DNA from: Clostridiales bacterium
GTDB taxonomy: Bacteria > Bacillota > Clostridia > Oscillospirales > Oscillospiraceae
Assembly: GCA_004557075.1 (NCBI GenBank)
Contig: SFEX01000005.1
Coordinates: forward strand, 1-64,000
Length of the DNA: 64,000 nucleotides
Direction of reading: 5' to 3'
In this document: piece after piece, positions 15,973 to 26,007 of the stretch
Layout of the letters: each line of letters begins with the position of its first letter
Position numbering within the stretch: the stretch's first letter is position 1
Program-made: the position numbers and the translations under genes
Notes under the pieces: generated by a model
Told to the model about the DNA's origin: nothing
The model's database searches: none
Seen by the model: only the letters and a program-made list of their open reading frames with translations

Positions 15973-16962
15973 ATGTCAAACGAGACAAATAATCGCTATA
16001 CTTCCCGAAAGGTCGAGGTAGACGGCGTCACACTATATGACAGTGACGCTAAATTCAGAAGCAACTTTCTCAAGAAGCATCTAAAGAACACCGTTGATGT
16101 TGTCCGCTTTTCCTATATGATGGGTCAACTGGCGGTGAAACCGGTCATAGGCCCGCTTATCCGCAAAGCGCTTGAGTGGCATTATCGCTATATTCATACC
16201 AATTCCGTTGTTGTTCCGATCGAAGTTGCAAGAGACATTATCCGCAACACAACTGATATCGCGGTATCGCCGTGCGTCTGCCGCACGGTGAGAGGCAATT
16301 GCGATAATCCCATAAATACATGTTTCGGCCTTAATTTTTACGGCCAGCTAAAGAAAAAGGCGGGGGAGCGCGCCGTATCTCAAGAGGAGTGTCTTGCCGT
16401 CGCGGATATGGCTCATGAACGCGGCCTTATCGCGGTCATTGAGTCCTGCGTGCAGCCTTATCAGGATAACCTGTGCTTCTGCTGTCCCTGCTGCTGCATG
16501 CCGTTGACGCTTAAAACGCAATATCATGTGCCCTTTGTCAACTACAACGGCCCATATCTTCCCAAATTTGAGGAGGAAAAGTGCACTCACTGCCAAAAGT
16601 GCGTTAAGGCGTGTCCCGTAGGGGCAATGAGCTTCGACAAAGATGGCAAGCGCCATATAGATTTGGATAAATGCCTCGGCTGCGGCCTGTGCGAAAGCGC
16701 GTGTCCGGATAAAATCGGACATATGGAATATACCGAGTCCCGCGCGATGCCGGTCTCGGAGCCGGGCAGACTCAGAGTGTTCTTCTCCTGCCTCTGGGTT
16801 TATCTTGTGTTCATGCCGGGAGTATGGTTTTATAAGCTCTTCGCCGGGAGCAAAATGGAGCTTATGCAGTCCGATGCCCGTGACACCGACATTCTCTCCT
16901 GCAAGAAAGAGGGATACATAAACGGCGGAGAAAAGTTTGCCCCCGAAAACAGCAAAGACTGA
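15973..16962 (+). CDS. 4Fe-4S ferredoxin-domain protein
   Basis: A 329-aa iron-sulfur protein with AGAGGGG six bases before the ATG. The C-terminal half has two classical [4Fe-4S] motifs, CTHCQKCVKACP and CLGCGLCESACP. The N-terminal part adds further cysteines (CVCRTVRGNC, CFCCPCCC) that may bind another cluster. A hydrophobic segment follows near residues 275-295 (FFSCLWVYLVFMPGVW), suggesting membrane contact. Redox partner unknown. It is followed 4 bases later by a DUF92 gene and is divergent from a LysR regulator. Confidence 0.85.
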   Translation: MSNETNNRYTSRKVEVDGVTLYDSDAKFRSNFLKKHLKNTVDVVRFSYMMGQLAVKPVIGPLIRKALEWHYRYIHTNSVVVPIEVARDIIRNTTDIAVSPCVCRTVRGNCDNPINTCFGLNFYGQLKKKAGERAVSQEECLAVADMAHERGLIAVIESCVQPYQDNLCFCCPCCCMPLTLKTQYHVPFVNYNGPYLPKFEEEKCTHCQKCVKACPVGAMSFDKDGKRHIDLDKCLGCGLCESACPDKIGHMEYTESRAMPVSEPGRLRVFFSCLWVYLVFMPGVWFYKLFAGSKMELMQSDARDTDILSCKKEGYINGGEKFAPENSKD

Positions 16963-16966
16963 TTTA

Positions 16967-17733
16967 ATGGGCATAATATACTCATTGGCTGTAAGCGCAG
17001 CTCTTGCCGCCCTTGCGATATATAAGAGAGCCATGACACCTGCCGCCGTTATAATGGCCTTCGCTTTCAGCGTCCTGATCTGCCGCTTTGGCGGATTGAG
17101 CGCATTTATAGTCCTTGCGCTGACCTTCCTGATTACAATGATAGCAGGTAAAGTCTGCGAGGGTCATACGGATGTACATAAGGTAAGAAAACCCCGTGCG
17201 CGCCGTGACACCGCAAGTGTGTTCTGCAATGTTTCGGTAGGGACCATCGCTATTGTGCTTTACGGGGTAACGGATAACGAGATGTTCTTCCGCGGATACG
17301 CGGCTGCAATGGCGGAATCGCTTCAAAAATCGGCTCGAAATTTGGATGCAATACAATAGATATATGTACGCTGAAGCCTGTAAATCCGGGAATATCCGGC
17401 GGCATATCCGCAGCAGGCTGCATTGCATCGGCGCTTGGGGCAATGGTACCGGCCGCATTGTATTTATCCTTTGACCTTGTCTCGTTGAGTATAGCTGTCG
17501 TTATATTTGCAGCCGGATTTACAGGCGGCGTTTTTGACAGCGTTTTGGGCTCAAGGCTTCAGCTTAAATTTATCTGTCCCGTTTGCGGTCTTGTTGTTGA
17601 GAGGCACATTCATTGTGGAGCAAATACCGTCTACGCAAGGGGCTTCAAATGGCTGGACAACAATGCGGTGAACCTTGTTTCTAACTTATTCTCCCTGTTC
17701 GTTTTTGTGTTCATATACGAGATCATATTATGA
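16967..17733 (+). pseudogene. DUF92 membrane protein, frameshifted
   Basis: Two frames together spell one DUF92 protein (family of VTE6-like phytyl-phosphate kinases and uncharacterised bacterial membrane proteins). The first part runs from the ATG 4 bases after the ferredoxin stop to about 17329, ending AAAMAESLQK. The second continues IGSKFGCNTIDICTLKP and goes to the TAA-side end YEIIL. Adding one A to the A5 tract at 17325-17329 restores a continuous frame. So either a single-base deletion broke the gene, or the base was lost in sequencing. Confidence 0.75.
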
Positions 17734-17817
17734 TTATTTACTGCCATTATCATTGATATGAAGTAGCGTTTGAAGTCCCCGCGATATTTCCATAATAATG
17801 TGTGACTCTTTGCATGT

Positions 17818-17852
17818 CGGAGCAAGCACGATGCTGCTTGCTCCGATTCTTT
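17818..17852 (+). terminator. Terminator-like hairpin
   Basis: CGGAGCAAGCA pairs with TGCTTGCTCCG across a 6-base loop, followed by ATTCTTT. It would end the ferredoxin-DUF92 transcript. Confidence 0.65.
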
Positions 17853-17929
17853 GCGAAATCAGCAGGGGACTATTATGCAATTAGTGCAAGAGAGAGTAAA
17901 ATTCATACTGTATTTTGTGTAAAAAATTC

Positions 17930-17958
17930 TTGACTAAATTTGTGTAATCTGCTAAAAT
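17930..17958 (+). promoter_or_regulatory. Promoter of the str operon
   Basis: TTGACT, 17-base spacer, TAAAAT, about 94 bases before the rpsL start. It is a near-consensus promoter at the expected place for ribosomal-protein genes. Confidence 0.8.
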
Positions 17959-18051
17959 CTTATTCTGCGTGGGGTTACTATGCCCAAAAGCGGTAAAACC
18001 ACCCGAAACCCTTGATAATTAAGGGAATTTTGAAGAAAGGAGAAATGAAAA

Positions 18052-18477
18052 TTGCCTACGTTTAACCAACTGGTGAGAAAAGGCAGAGAGAAGGTGACCT
18101 ACAAGTCCACCTCCCCCGCAATGCAGAAGGGCCTGAACACCCTGAAAAATTGCGAGACTGATCTCAGCGCACCTCAGAAGAGAGGCGTCTGCACCGCAGT
18201 TCGTACCTCCACTCCTAAGAAGCCTAACTCAGCGCTGCGTAAGATCGCCCGTGTACGTCTGACTAACGGCTACGAAGTCACCGCGTATATCCCCGGCGTC
18301 GGCCACAACCTTCAGGAGCATAGCGTTGTTATGATCCGCGGCGGCCGTGTCAAGGACCTTCCCGGTGTCCGTTACCACATCATTCGCGGCACCCTCGATG
18401 CACAGGGCGTTAACGGTCGTATGCAGGCTCGCTCCAAGTACGGCGCTAAGAGACCCAAGGCTGCAAAGAAAAAGTAA
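18052..18477 (+). CDS. rpsL: 30S ribosomal protein S12
   Basis: A 141-aa uS12, the decoding-centre protein and substrate of RimO (also in this window). [12 protein letters not shown] starts the protein and the loop [11 protein letters not shown] and the [11 protein letters not shown] region are intact. The start is TTG at 18052, with AGGAG nine bases upstream. An ATG lies closer to the RBS but is out of frame and stops after six codons. First gene of rpsL-rpsG-fusA-tuf. Confidence 0.97.
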   Translation: MPTFNQLVRKGREKVTYKSTSPAMQKGLNTLKNCETDLSAPQKRGVCTAVRTSTPKKPNSALRKIARVRLTNGYEVTAYIPGVGHNLQEHSVVMIRGGRVKDLPGVRYHIIRGTLDAQGVNGRMQARSKYGAKRPKAAKKK

Positions 18478-18600
18478 AAACCAACAAAGCAAAATTTGCC
18501 CTGTTGTCTACTATATAATATTAGACCTCGGGGCGCAGACGGGAAAGTTCGCTTTTCCGAGTACCTGTGAAGTCATTTTATAATGAAGGAGGGAAGTACA

Positions 18601-19071
18601 GTGCCCAGAAGAGGTAATGTTCCCAAGAGAGAAATTTTACCCGATCCTATGTACAATAGCGTGCTGGTAACAAAGCTCATCAACGCTATTATGCTGGACG
18701 GCAAAAAGGGTGTTGCTCAGAAGGTCGTTTACGACGCTTTTGACATCATCAAGGAGAAGACCGACAAGGATCCCCTCGAGGCCTTCACCGAAGCAATGAA
18801 CAATATCATGCCCAGCCTCGAAGTCAAGGCTCGCCGTGTCGGCGGTGCAACATATCAGGTTCCTATCGAAGTAAGACCTGCGCGTCGTCAGACCCTCGGC
18901 CTCCGCTGGCTGGTTGGCTATGCCCGTAAGCGCGGCGAAAAGACCATGAAGGAACGTCTCGCAGGTGAGATCATGGATGCCTGCAACAACCTCGGCGCAT
19001 CCGTCAAGAAGCGCGAGGATACCCACAAGATGGCAGATTCCAACAAGGCATTCGCGCACTTCAGATGGTAA
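18601..19071 (+). CDS. rpsG: 30S ribosomal protein S7
   Basis: A 156-aa uS7, which nucleates assembly of the 30S head. It starts with GTG at 18601 ([16 protein letters not shown]) behind AAGGAGGG. The conserved core [16 protein letters not shown] and the C-terminal [20 protein letters not shown] segment are typical. It lies 123 bases after rpsL and 18 bases before fusA. Confidence 0.97.
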   Translation: MPRRGNVPKREILPDPMYNSVLVTKLINAIMLDGKKGVAQKVVYDAFDIIKEKTDKDPLEAFTEAMNNIMPSLEVKARRVGGATYQVPIEVRPARRQTLGLRWLVGYARKRGEKTMKERLAGEIMDACNNLGASVKKREDTHKMADSNKAFAHFRW

Positions 19072-19089
19072 TCTTATCAGGAGTAGATT

Positions 19090-21165
19090 ATGCCCAGACA
19101 GTATTCACTTGAAAAAACCAGAAATATCGGAATCATGGCTCACATTGATGCCGGAAAGACTACGACCACAGAGCGTATCCTTTACTATACCGGCGTTAAT
19201 TACAAAATTGGTGAGACCCATGAGGGTACCGCGACAATGGACTGGATGGAGCAGGAGCAGGAGAGAGGCATAACCATAACTTCTGCGGCTACCACCTGCC
19301 ATTGGAGAGATACCCGAATTAATATCATCGATACCCCGGGTCACGTTGACTTCACCGTTGAGGTCGAGCGTTCACTTAGAGTTCTCGACGGCTGCGTAAC
19401 AGTCCTCTGTGCAAAGGGGGGAGTTGAGCCCCAGTCCGAGACCGTTTGGCGGCAGGCAGATCATTACAATGTCCCCAGAATGATATACATTAACAAGATG
19501 GATATCATGGGAGCAGATTTCTATCATGTGCTTGACATGGTGCATGACAGGCTCAAATGCAATGCCGTGCCCATTCAGCTCCCGATCGGAGCCGAAGCGG
19601 ACTTTCGGGGCATAATCGACCTGGTCGAAATGAACGCCCGCATTTATTACGATGATCTCGGCAATGATATGCGCACCGAGGAGATACCCGAGGATATGCG
19701 CGAGCTTGCCCAGGAATATCGCACAAATATGCTGGAGGCAATTTCGGACTTCGATGACGAGATAATGATGCTTTATCTCGAAGGCGAGGAAGTTCCGCAG
19801 GATATGATCCGAGCAGCCGTCAGAAAGGCCACCTGCGCCGTAAAGATGGTGCCCGTCGTCTGCGGTACATCTTATAAAAACAAGGGCGTGCAGAAGCTGC
19901 TCGACGCTATCGTCGATTATATGCCCTCACCGCTGGATATCCCCGCCATTGCGGGTACAAATCCCAAGACCGATGAGGAGGAGACACGCGCCGCTTCCGA
20001 CAGCGAACCGTTCTCCGCACTTGCGTTCAAGATCATGACCGACCCCTTTGTCGGACGTCTCAGCTTCTTCCGTGTGTACTCCGGTACGCTGGAAGCGGGA
20101 AAGACGGTTCTCAACTCCTCAAAGGGTCAGCGCGAGAGAATCGGACGCATTCTGCTTATGCACGCAAACCACAGAGAAGACCTGACTACGGTCTACTCCG
20201 GTGACATTGCGGCCGCAGTCGGCCTCAAGAATACCACCACCGGCGACACTCTCTGTGATGAAAAGGCTCCCATAGTCCTTGAATCCATGGAATTTCCCGA
20301 GCCCGTTATCCGCGTCGCTATCGAGCCCAAGACCAAAGCCGGTCAGGAGAAGATGGCGATCGCCCTGCAAAAGCTTGCGGAGGAGGATCCAACCTTCAAG
20401 ACCTACACCGATGAGGAATCCGGCCAGACGATAATCGCCGGTATGGGCGAGCTCCATCTGGAGATAATCGTTGACAGACTTCTCAGAGAGTTCAAGGTCG
20501 AAGCAAATGTCGGCAAGCCTCAGGTTTCCTATAAGGAGACTATCACACGCGAAGCTACCGTCGATACCCGCTATGCCCGCCAAACCGGCGGCAAGGGTCA
20601 GTTCGCGCACTGCAAGATCATCGTTGAGCCGAACGAGTCCGGCAAGGGCTATGAGTTTATCAACAAGATCACCGGCGGCGCGATCCCCAAGGAGTATATT
20701 CCTTGCGTTGACCAGGGTATTCAGGGCGCAATGCAGGCAGGCGTACTGGCAGGCTATCAGGTCGTGGACGTGAAGGTCACTCTTATCGACGGCTCTTACC
20801 ATGAGGTCGACTCGTCTGAGATGGCGTTCAAGATCTGCGGCAGCATGGCGTTCAAGGAAGCCTGCGCAAAGGCAGGACCCACGCTTCTGGAGCCCATTAT
20901 GAAAGTCGTTGTAACGGCACCCGATGAATACATGGGCGACGTTATGGGCGATATTAACGCAAGAAGAGGCCAGATCGCAGGCTCTGAGATCAACAACGGC
21001 GCCGCGATCATTGAAGCAAACGTTCCTCTTGCGTCCATGTTCGGTTACGCTACCGATCTGCGCAGCAAAACGCAGGGCAGAGCTACCTACAGCATGGAAC
21101 CGAGCCACTATGTTGAGCTGCCTAAGAATCTTCAGGAGACTCTTACCGGCGCTCGCAAGGGCTAA
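19090..21165 (+). CDS. fusA: Elongation factor G
   Basis: A 691-aa translocation GTPase. The G1 motif AHIDAGKTT, the G3 motif DTPGHVDF and the G4 motif NKMD are present, followed by domains II-V with the conserved GMGELHLEI and SYKETI segments. AGGAG precedes the ATG. Length and order fit the standard EF-G of the str operon. Confidence 0.98.
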   Translation: MPRQYSLEKTRNIGIMAHIDAGKTTTTERILYYTGVNYKIGETHEGTATMDWMEQEQERGITITSAATTCHWRDTRINIIDTPGHVDFTVEVERSLRVLDGCVTVLCAKGGVEPQSETVWRQADHYNVPRMIYINKMDIMGADFYHVLDMVHDRLKCNAVPIQLPIGAEADFRGIIDLVEMNARIYYDDLGNDMRTEEIPEDMRELAQEYRTNMLEAISDFDDEIMMLYLEGEEVPQDMIRAAVRKATCAVKMVPVVCGTSYKNKGVQKLLDAIVDYMPSPLDIPAIAGTNPKTDEEETRAASDSEPFSALAFKIMTDPFVGRLSFFRVYSGTLEAGKTVLNSSKGQRERIGRILLMHANHREDLTTVYSGDIAAAVGLKNTTTGDTLCDEKAPIVLESMEFPEPVIRVAIEPKTKAGQEKMAIALQKLAEEDPTFKTYTDEESGQTIIAGMGELHLEIIVDRLLREFKVEANVGKPQVSYKETITREATVDTRYARQTGGKGQFAHCKIIVEPNESGKGYEFINKITGGAIPKEYIPCVDQGIQGAMQAGVLAGYQVVDVKVTLIDGSYHEVDSSEMAFKICGSMAFKEACAKAGPTLLEPIMKVVVTAPDEYMGDVMGDINARRGQIAGSEINNGAAIIEANVPLASMFGYATDLRSKTQGRATYSMEPSHYVELPKNLQETLTGARKG

Positions 21166-21229
21166 ACAACTATCAGGCAAAAAATAAGTATTTATTATTA
21201 TTTGTATCAATTTTACGGAGGTTAAAATT

Positions 21230-22432
21230 ATGGCAAAGCAGCAATTCGACAGATCCCTGCCCCACGTCAATATTGGCACTATCGGTCATATCGACCACGG
21301 CAAGACCACTCTGACCGCAGCTATCACCAAGTTCCTTGCAATGCAGGGCAACGCTGAGTACACTGACTACTCTTCCATCGATAAGGCTCCCGAAGAGAGA
21401 GAGCGTGGTATCACCATCAATACCGCACACGTTGAGTACAGAACCGCAAACCGTCACTATGCACACGTTGACTGCCCGGGCCATGCTGACTATATCAAGA
21501 ACATGATCACCGGCGCAGCTCAGATGGACGGCGCTATCCTCGTTATCGCCGCATCCGACGGCCCCATGGCTCAGACCCGCGAGCACCTTCTGCTTGCCCG
21601 TCAGGTTAACGTTCCTTCCGTCCTCGTATTCCTGAACAAGTGCGATCAGGTTGACGACGAAGAGCTCCTCGAGCTGGTTGAGATGGAAGTCCGCGAGCTG
21701 CTCGACTTCTATGGCTTCCCCGGAGACGACACCCCCATCATCCGCGGTTCCGCTCTTAACGCACTCGTTTGCGAGTCCACCGACGTCAACGCTCCCGAGT
21801 ATGCCTGCATCAAGGAGCTCATGGACGCAGTTGACACATGGATCCCCACTCCCGACCGCAAGGCCGACCAGCCGTTCCTCATGCCTATCGAGGACGTATT
21901 CACCATCTCCGGTCGCGGCACCGTTACCACCGGCCGTGTAGAGCGTGGCCGTGTTAAGGTTGGCGATAAGGTTCAGATCGTTGGCCTGAAGGACGAGATC
22001 TCCGAGACCACCGTTACCGGTACCGAGATGTTCCACAAGCTGCTCGAGTACGCAGAGGCTGGCGATAACGTCGGTACTCTTCTCCGTGGCGTTGCAAAGA
22101 AGGACGTAGAGCGCGGACAGGTTCTGGCAGCTCCCGGCTCCATCAAGCCCCACACCAAGTTCAAGGGCCAGGTTTACGTTCTGTCCAAGGACGAGGGCGG
22201 CCGTCATACTCCTTTCTTCAACAACTACCGTCCCCAGTTCTACTTCCGTACCACCGACGTTACCGGCGTCATCACTCTGCCCGAAGGCACTGAGATGTGC
22301 ATGCCCGGCGACAACGTCGACATGGACGTTGAGCTGATCACCCCGATCGCAATCGAGAACGGCCTGCGTTTCGCTATCCGTGAGGGTGGCCGCACTGTCG
22401 GTTCCGGCGTTGTTATCGCAATCAACGAGTAA
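21230..22432 (+). CDS. tuf: Elongation factor Tu
   Basis: A 400-aa GTPase that delivers aminoacyl-tRNA to the ribosome. G1 [10 protein letters not shown]3 DCPGHADY and G4 NKCD are intact. The beta-barrel domains II and III end with [13 protein letters not shown]. The coding sequence shows strong codon bias, as expected of a very highly expressed gene. It has a GGAGG ribosome binding site and is followed by a strong terminator. Confidence 0.98.
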   Translation: MAKQQFDRSLPHVNIGTIGHIDHGKTTLTAAITKFLAMQGNAEYTDYSSIDKAPEERERGITINTAHVEYRTANRHYAHVDCPGHADYIKNMITGAAQMDGAILVIAASDGPMAQTREHLLLARQVNVPSVLVFLNKCDQVDDEELLELVEMEVRELLDFYGFPGDDTPIIRGSALNALVCESTDVNAPEYACIKELMDAVDTWIPTPDRKADQPFLMPIEDVFTISGRGTVTTGRVERGRVKVGDKVQIVGLKDEISETTVTGTEMFHKLLEYAEAGDNVGTLLRGVAKKDVERGQVLAAPGSIKPHTKFKGQVYVLSKDEGGRHTPFFNNYRPQFYFRTTDVTGVITLPEGTEMCMPGDNVDMDVELITPIAIENGLRFAIREGGRTVGSGVVIAINE

Positions 22433-22445
22433 TATTGACCTAATC

Positions 22446-22475
22446 AAAAAACAGCCCCATCGGGGCTGTTTTTTT
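22446..22475. terminator. Bidirectional terminator after tuf
   Basis: ACAGCCCC pairs with GGGGCTGT around ATC, with As on the left and Ts on the right. The same 29-base sequence recurs after glyA. Confidence 0.9.
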
Positions 22476-22487
22476 CTATATAATGAC

Positions 22488-22943
22488 TTACCTTATCCCG
22501 TGCATAAAGCCGTCGATCGCGGCAGAGTGGATATCGCCGCCGATGACTCTTGAGCTTTTGACGTACAATGTAGCGTATACTGTTGAGGTGCAGCTATCAT
22601 AGTTCGTGACAATATATGTGTACTGCTTGCACTCAAGCCCCGCATAGGACACAAAGTCATAGCCCTGCTCTGTCTGCATTTCGCCGTAATCGGCGAGGGC
22701 GCCCTCAAAATCTCTTGGCAGCAGTACGGTGCGGCTCTCCTCGCTGTCAGGGTCGATTTCCCAACCGTATGCTTTCAGATACTTTTCTCTGCCATCGAGA
22801 CTTGACACATTCAGCAGCTCACTGCTGCTGAAAAGAGAGCGCGGATTTGAGCATAGTATAACGGCAGCGGCTAAAACTATGCCTAAGATTATGAGAAATA
22901 TGACCGCGCTTTTTTTCGTCAGCTTTAAACATTTTGTAAACAT
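22488..22943 (-). CDS. DUF4830 membrane-anchored protein
   Basis: A 151-aa protein with an N-terminal membrane helix (residues about 12-32, AVIFLIILGIVLAAAVILC). An extracytoplasmic domain with the DUF4830 pattern follows (YLKAYGWEIDPDSEE, IVTNY, VIGGDIHSAAIDGFMHGI). The family is common in Clostridia and uncharacterised. It stands alone, convergent with tuf. No clear RBS is seen at this ATG, so the start may lie slightly elsewhere. Confidence 0.85.
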   Translation of the reverse strand: MFTKCLKLTKKSAVIFLIILGIVLAAAVILCSNPRSLFSSSELLNVSSLDGREKYLKAYGWEIDPDSEESRTVLLPRDFEGALADYGEMQTEQGYDFVSYAGLECKQYTYIVTNYDSCTSTVYATLYVKSSRVIGGDIHSAAIDGFMHGIR

Positions 22944-23011
22944 ATTCGTAATATTAGCCTTTTCCTATTAAAATTTCCTATACTTTATGTTATAATGCAA
23001 AAGGTGATTTT

Positions 23012-23722
23012 ATGCCAACAATGAGACTGGACAAGCTTTTATCGGAATGCGGTGTGGGCTCCAGAAAAGAGATCAAGCAGCTTATAAAAAGCGGCAGAGT
23101 TTCCGTTGACGGTTCCGCCGCAGCCTCGCCTGAGCAGAAGCTCGATACGGATAAGGCGGACGTGTGCCTTGACGGTAAGAAGATAGCGTATGCAAAATAC
23201 CGCTATTATATGATGAATAAGCCTGCGGGAGTTCTGTCGGCGACTGATGACGGAAAGCAAAAAACCGTTCTTGATCTTACGACGCCCGAGATGAAAAAGA
23301 TGGGTCTATTCCCGGTGGGAAGACTGGATAAAGATACGACGGGACTTCTTATCCTGACAAATGACGGCGATTTCGCACATCGCGTCATATCCCCGAAATC
23401 GGAGATAGTAAAGGTATATCATGCGCGAACCGAGACCCCCGTCAACGATGCGGATATAGCTGCTTTCGCGGATGGCCTCACACTTGGAGACGGTACAAAA
23501 TGCCTCCCGGCAGGGCTCAAACCGCTGCCTGACGGAAGCTGCCTTGTCGAAGTCATGGAAGGGAAGTACCATCAGGTAAAACGCATGCTGGCCTCTCGCG
23601 GAAAACCCGTAACGGAACTCAAACGCCTTTCAATAGGCGGATTGAAGCTGGACGAAAGCCTTTCTCCGGGCTCTTTCAGAGCTTTGGAGCAAAATGAATT
23701 GTGCAGTGTGATGAGGAAATAA
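23012..23722 (+). CDS. rsuA: Pseudouridine synthase, RsuA family
   Basis: A 236-aa enzyme probably modifying U516 of 16S rRNA. The N-terminal S4 domain (MRLDKLLSECGVGSRKEIKQ, IKSGRVSVDG) binds RNA. The catalytic motif GRLDKDTTGLLILTNDG contains the active-site Asp. AAGGTGA lies seven bases before the ATG at 23012; an ATG three codons on is also possible. The symbol is by similarity to RsuA rather than RluB/E and is less certain than the family. Confidence 0.88.
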   Translation: MPTMRLDKLLSECGVGSRKEIKQLIKSGRVSVDGSAAASPEQKLDTDKADVCLDGKKIAYAKYRYYMMNKPAGVLSATDDGKQKTVLDLTTPEMKKMGLFPVGRLDKDTTGLLILTNDGDFAHRVISPKSEIVKVYHARTETPVNDADIAAFADGLTLGDGTKCLPAGLKPLPDGSCLVEVMEGKYHQVKRMLASRGKPVTELKRLSIGGLKLDESLSPGSFRALEQNELCSVMRK

Positions 23723-23810
23723 TAACAAAAAATCCCCCCTAATATTTGGTGCTTTTAGCGAAGAAATTAGTGCTATTTTAAAAAATCCACAATTTTAAGA
23801 TAATATTCTA

Positions 23811-23839
23811 TTGAAAAACGCACAAAAAAGTATTATTAT
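23811..23839 (+). promoter_or_regulatory. Promoter of the CdaR-like gene
   Basis: TTGAAA, 17-base spacer, TATTAT, 62 bases before the ATG. Confidence 0.55.
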
Positions 23840-23901
23840 GTATGAAGTATAATTGCAGGGCTATCGTTAAAATACCCATAGACTGAAGGGGAGGAAAAGC
23901 C

Positions 23902-25002
23902 ATGTCCAGCAGAATATTTCAGAGTGTTATTATTCAGATAAAAGAAGCAACGGACAGATGCATAGGCGTCATCGACGATCAGGGATTTGTCATCACATGC
24001 AGTGAGCTTCCCATGATCGGCTCCCGGCTCAATGATTTTCAGAGCATAAACTATGATGCATCTGCGCCCGTGCTTGTAAGCGGTATGCGTACATATAAGG
24101 TCCTCGGCAGCGGCGGCAAATTTGATTACGCCGTGTTTGTTGAGGGCTGCGACGAGATGGCGAAGGTGAGCTGCATGATGGCAGCTGTGGCCTTCAATGA
24201 AGCAAAAACCAACTATGAGGAGAAGTACAATAAAGCGGCTTTCCTCAAAAATATTATTTCCGATAATATCCTCCCCGGAGATGTTTATGTCAGAACAAAG
24301 GAACTGCATTTTGCACCTGATGTGCCGCGCGCTCTTCTGCTTATACGGCAGGTAGACCGCTCCGATGTCACGAGCGTTGAGGTACTGCAAAGCCTGTTTC
24401 CGGATAAGCAGCATGACTTTGTTATCAGCATAAACGAGACGGATATTGTTGTCATAAAAGAGCTTCCCAGCGGCGGGAACAGCGCCGAGGTAAAAGCAAT
24501 CGCGGAGAGCATAGAGACTGTGCTCAAAACCGAATTGCAGATAAAATGCATTATCGGTATCGGCACCACGGCGCGCCACCTGCGCGAGCTTGCAGACCGC
24601 TATAAGGAGGCACAGATAGCAATTGATGTCGGCCGTGTGTTCGACGCGGAAAAGACTATCATCAGCTATGAAAATCTCGGCATAGGCCGTATTATATATC
24701 AGCTTCCCACGACCCTTTGCGAAATGTTTTTGAACGAAGTGTTCAAGAAAAACCCGCTTGAAACACTTGATGAGGACACGCTTGAGACGATAAATAAGTT
24801 TTTCGAGAATAACCTCAATGTTTCCGAAACAAGCCGCAAGCTGTATGTTCACCGCAATACTCTGGTGTACAGGCTTGAGAAAATCAAGAAGATCACCGGA
24901 CTTGACCTGCGCGAATTTGACCACGCAATAGTGTTCAAGGTGGCAATGATGGTCAAGCAGTATCTTGACTCAGTCAATAACAACGGGCGGCACAGCATAT
25001 AG
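23902..25002 (+). CDS. CdaR/PucR-type transcriptional regulator
   Basis: A 366-aa regulator. The N-terminal part resembles the sugar-diacid recognition domain (QIKEATDRCIGVIDDQGFVI), followed by a GGDEF-like linker region. The C-terminal PucR HTH reads NVSETSRKLYVHRNTLVYRL and ends AIVFKVAMMVKQYL. A ligand is not known. It is followed after only three bases by the 271-bp inverted-repeat element and then by ftsE. In this neighbourhood it could regulate cell-wall genes, but that is speculation. Confidence 0.88.
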   Translation: MSSRIFQSVIIQIKEATDRCIGVIDDQGFVITCSELPMIGSRLNDFQSINYDASAPVLVSGMRTYKVLGSGGKFDYAVFVEGCDEMAKVSCMMAAVAFNEAKTNYEEKYNKAAFLKNIISDNILPGDVYVRTKELHFAPDVPRALLLIRQVDRSDVTSVEVLQSLFPDKQHDFVISINETDIVVIKELPSGGNSAEVKAIAESIETVLKTELQIKCIIGIGTTARHLRELADRYKEAQIAIDVGRVFDAEKTIISYENLGIGRIIYQLPTTLCEMFLNEVFKKNPLETLDEDTLETINKFFENNLNVSETSRKLYVHRNTLVYRLEKIKKITGLDLREFDHAIVFKVAMMVKQYLDSVNNNGRHSI

Positions 25003-25005
25003 CAT

Positions 25006-25276
25006 AAGCATAAGGCGAGTATACGAACCCGTTTTTAAGCGGATATTGTCGGCACAGGCTGCGTTTCGCTCAATCACAAGGCGACAGCCTTCCTCAATCA
25101 CGAAGCCTTGCCTGTACCACCACTCTCTCGCTTAAAAATCTTCGACCTCTGCAAATGGATTTTTGTTCTTTATCAAGGCAGAGGACGTAGGAATACTCGC
25201 GTATTTCAAGGACGATAACGCAGATAAAGGGCAAAAAGACTTTGCAGAGGCGGGTTCGTATGCTCGTCTTATGCTT
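25006..25276 (+). repeat. 271-bp inverted-repeat element, copy 1
   Basis: A 271-base sequence with near-perfect terminal inverted repeats of about 26 bases (outer end AAGCATAAGGCGAG). Inner complementary segments are GTTTTAAGCG with CGCTTAAAAA, and CCTCTGCAAA with TTTGCAGAGG. A second copy of exactly the same length lies at 28281-28551 in the same orientation, differing at a small number of positions. It codes for nothing credible. MITE or structured RNA are the two readings. Confidence 0.85.
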
Positions 25277-25314
25277 AAGGGACGCTGCATCAAAATCCTC
25301 AGGAGGAAACCCCA

Positions 25315-26007
25315 ATGGTTCAAATGAACAATGTAACGATGGTTTATGAAAACAGCGACGTTGCTGCGCTCGATAACATAAGCCTGACGATCAACGAGGG
25401 CGAGTTTGCTTTCCTTGTAGGCCCCTCCGGTTCCGGCAAGACAACGATAATAAAGCTGCTCACGGGCGAGATCATGGCCTCGGATGGCGAAGTCATTGTA
25501 AATGGCTTTAACATGGGAAAGCTCAAGCGCCGCAAAATGCCGATGATGCGCAGAACGCTCGGCGTTATTTTCCAGGACTTCCGTCTTATCGACAAGATGA
25601 CGGTATATGATAACGTTGCCTTTGCGATGCGCGTTGTAGGCGCGGGGAATAAGGAGATCAAAGACCGTGTGCCGAAGGTTCTTGAGCTTGTCGGGCTTGA
25701 AGGCCGCGAAAAGCGCCTCCCGGCGGAGCTTTCCGGCGGCGAGCAGCAGCGCGTTGCCATAGCGAGGGCGCTTGTAAACGATCCCACTATGATAATCGCA
25801 GACGAACCCACCGGAAACCTTGACCCGGTGCGCAGCCTTGAGCTTATGCTGCTGCTTGAGAAAATAAACAGTATGGGAACCACTATTCTTGTGGTCACTC
25901 ACGAAAAGGAACTGGTCAACGCTTTCTCAAAGCGCGTTATTGCCATTGACGGCGGACATCTGATCAGTGACGGAATGGACGGGTATTACAGCTATGAAGT
26001 TGAGTAA
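25315..26007 (+). CDS. ftsE: Cell-division ATP-binding protein FtsE
   Basis: A 230-aa ABC ATPase that works with FtsX in the division or elongation machinery to activate peptidoglycan hydrolases. Walker A GPSGSGKTT, signature LSGGEQQR and Walker B IIADEPTGNLDP are all present. An AGGAGG site lies eight bases before the ATG. It overlaps ftsX by 14 bases. Confidence 0.96.
   Translation: MVQMNNVTMVYENSDVAALDNISLTINEGEFAFLVGPSGSGKTTIIKLLTGEIMASDGEVIVNGFNMGKLKRRKMPMMRRTLGVIFQDFRLIDKMTVYDNVAFAMRVVGAGNKEIKDRVPKVLELVGLEGREKRLPAELSGGEQQRVAIARALVNDPTMIIADEPTGNLDPVRSLELMLLLEKINSMGTTILVVTHEKELVNAFSKRVIAIDGGHLISDGMDGYYSYEVE

Larger units (their letters stand above)
17734..18051 (+). other. Leader and promoter region before rpsL
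   Basis: A 318-base gap. It holds a terminator-like hairpin at 17818-17852, a sigma-A promoter at 17930-17958 and then an untranslated leader with GAAACCCTTGATAATTAAGG before the rpsL RBS. No ORF is credible here. Confidence 0.7.

Noticed and set aside
20119..21279. Long antisense ORF across fusA (386 codons)
   Set aside because: It lies opposite a certain EF-G gene in a highly biased coding sequence, has no RBS and no recognisable domains.
21173..22447. Long antisense ORF across tuf (424 codons)
   Set aside because: A by-product of tuf codon bias; the sense strand is EF-Tu without doubt.
23836..24924. Antisense ORF across the CdaR-like gene
   Set aside because: The plus strand has a clear PucR HTH and an RBS; the antisense frame shows no domain.
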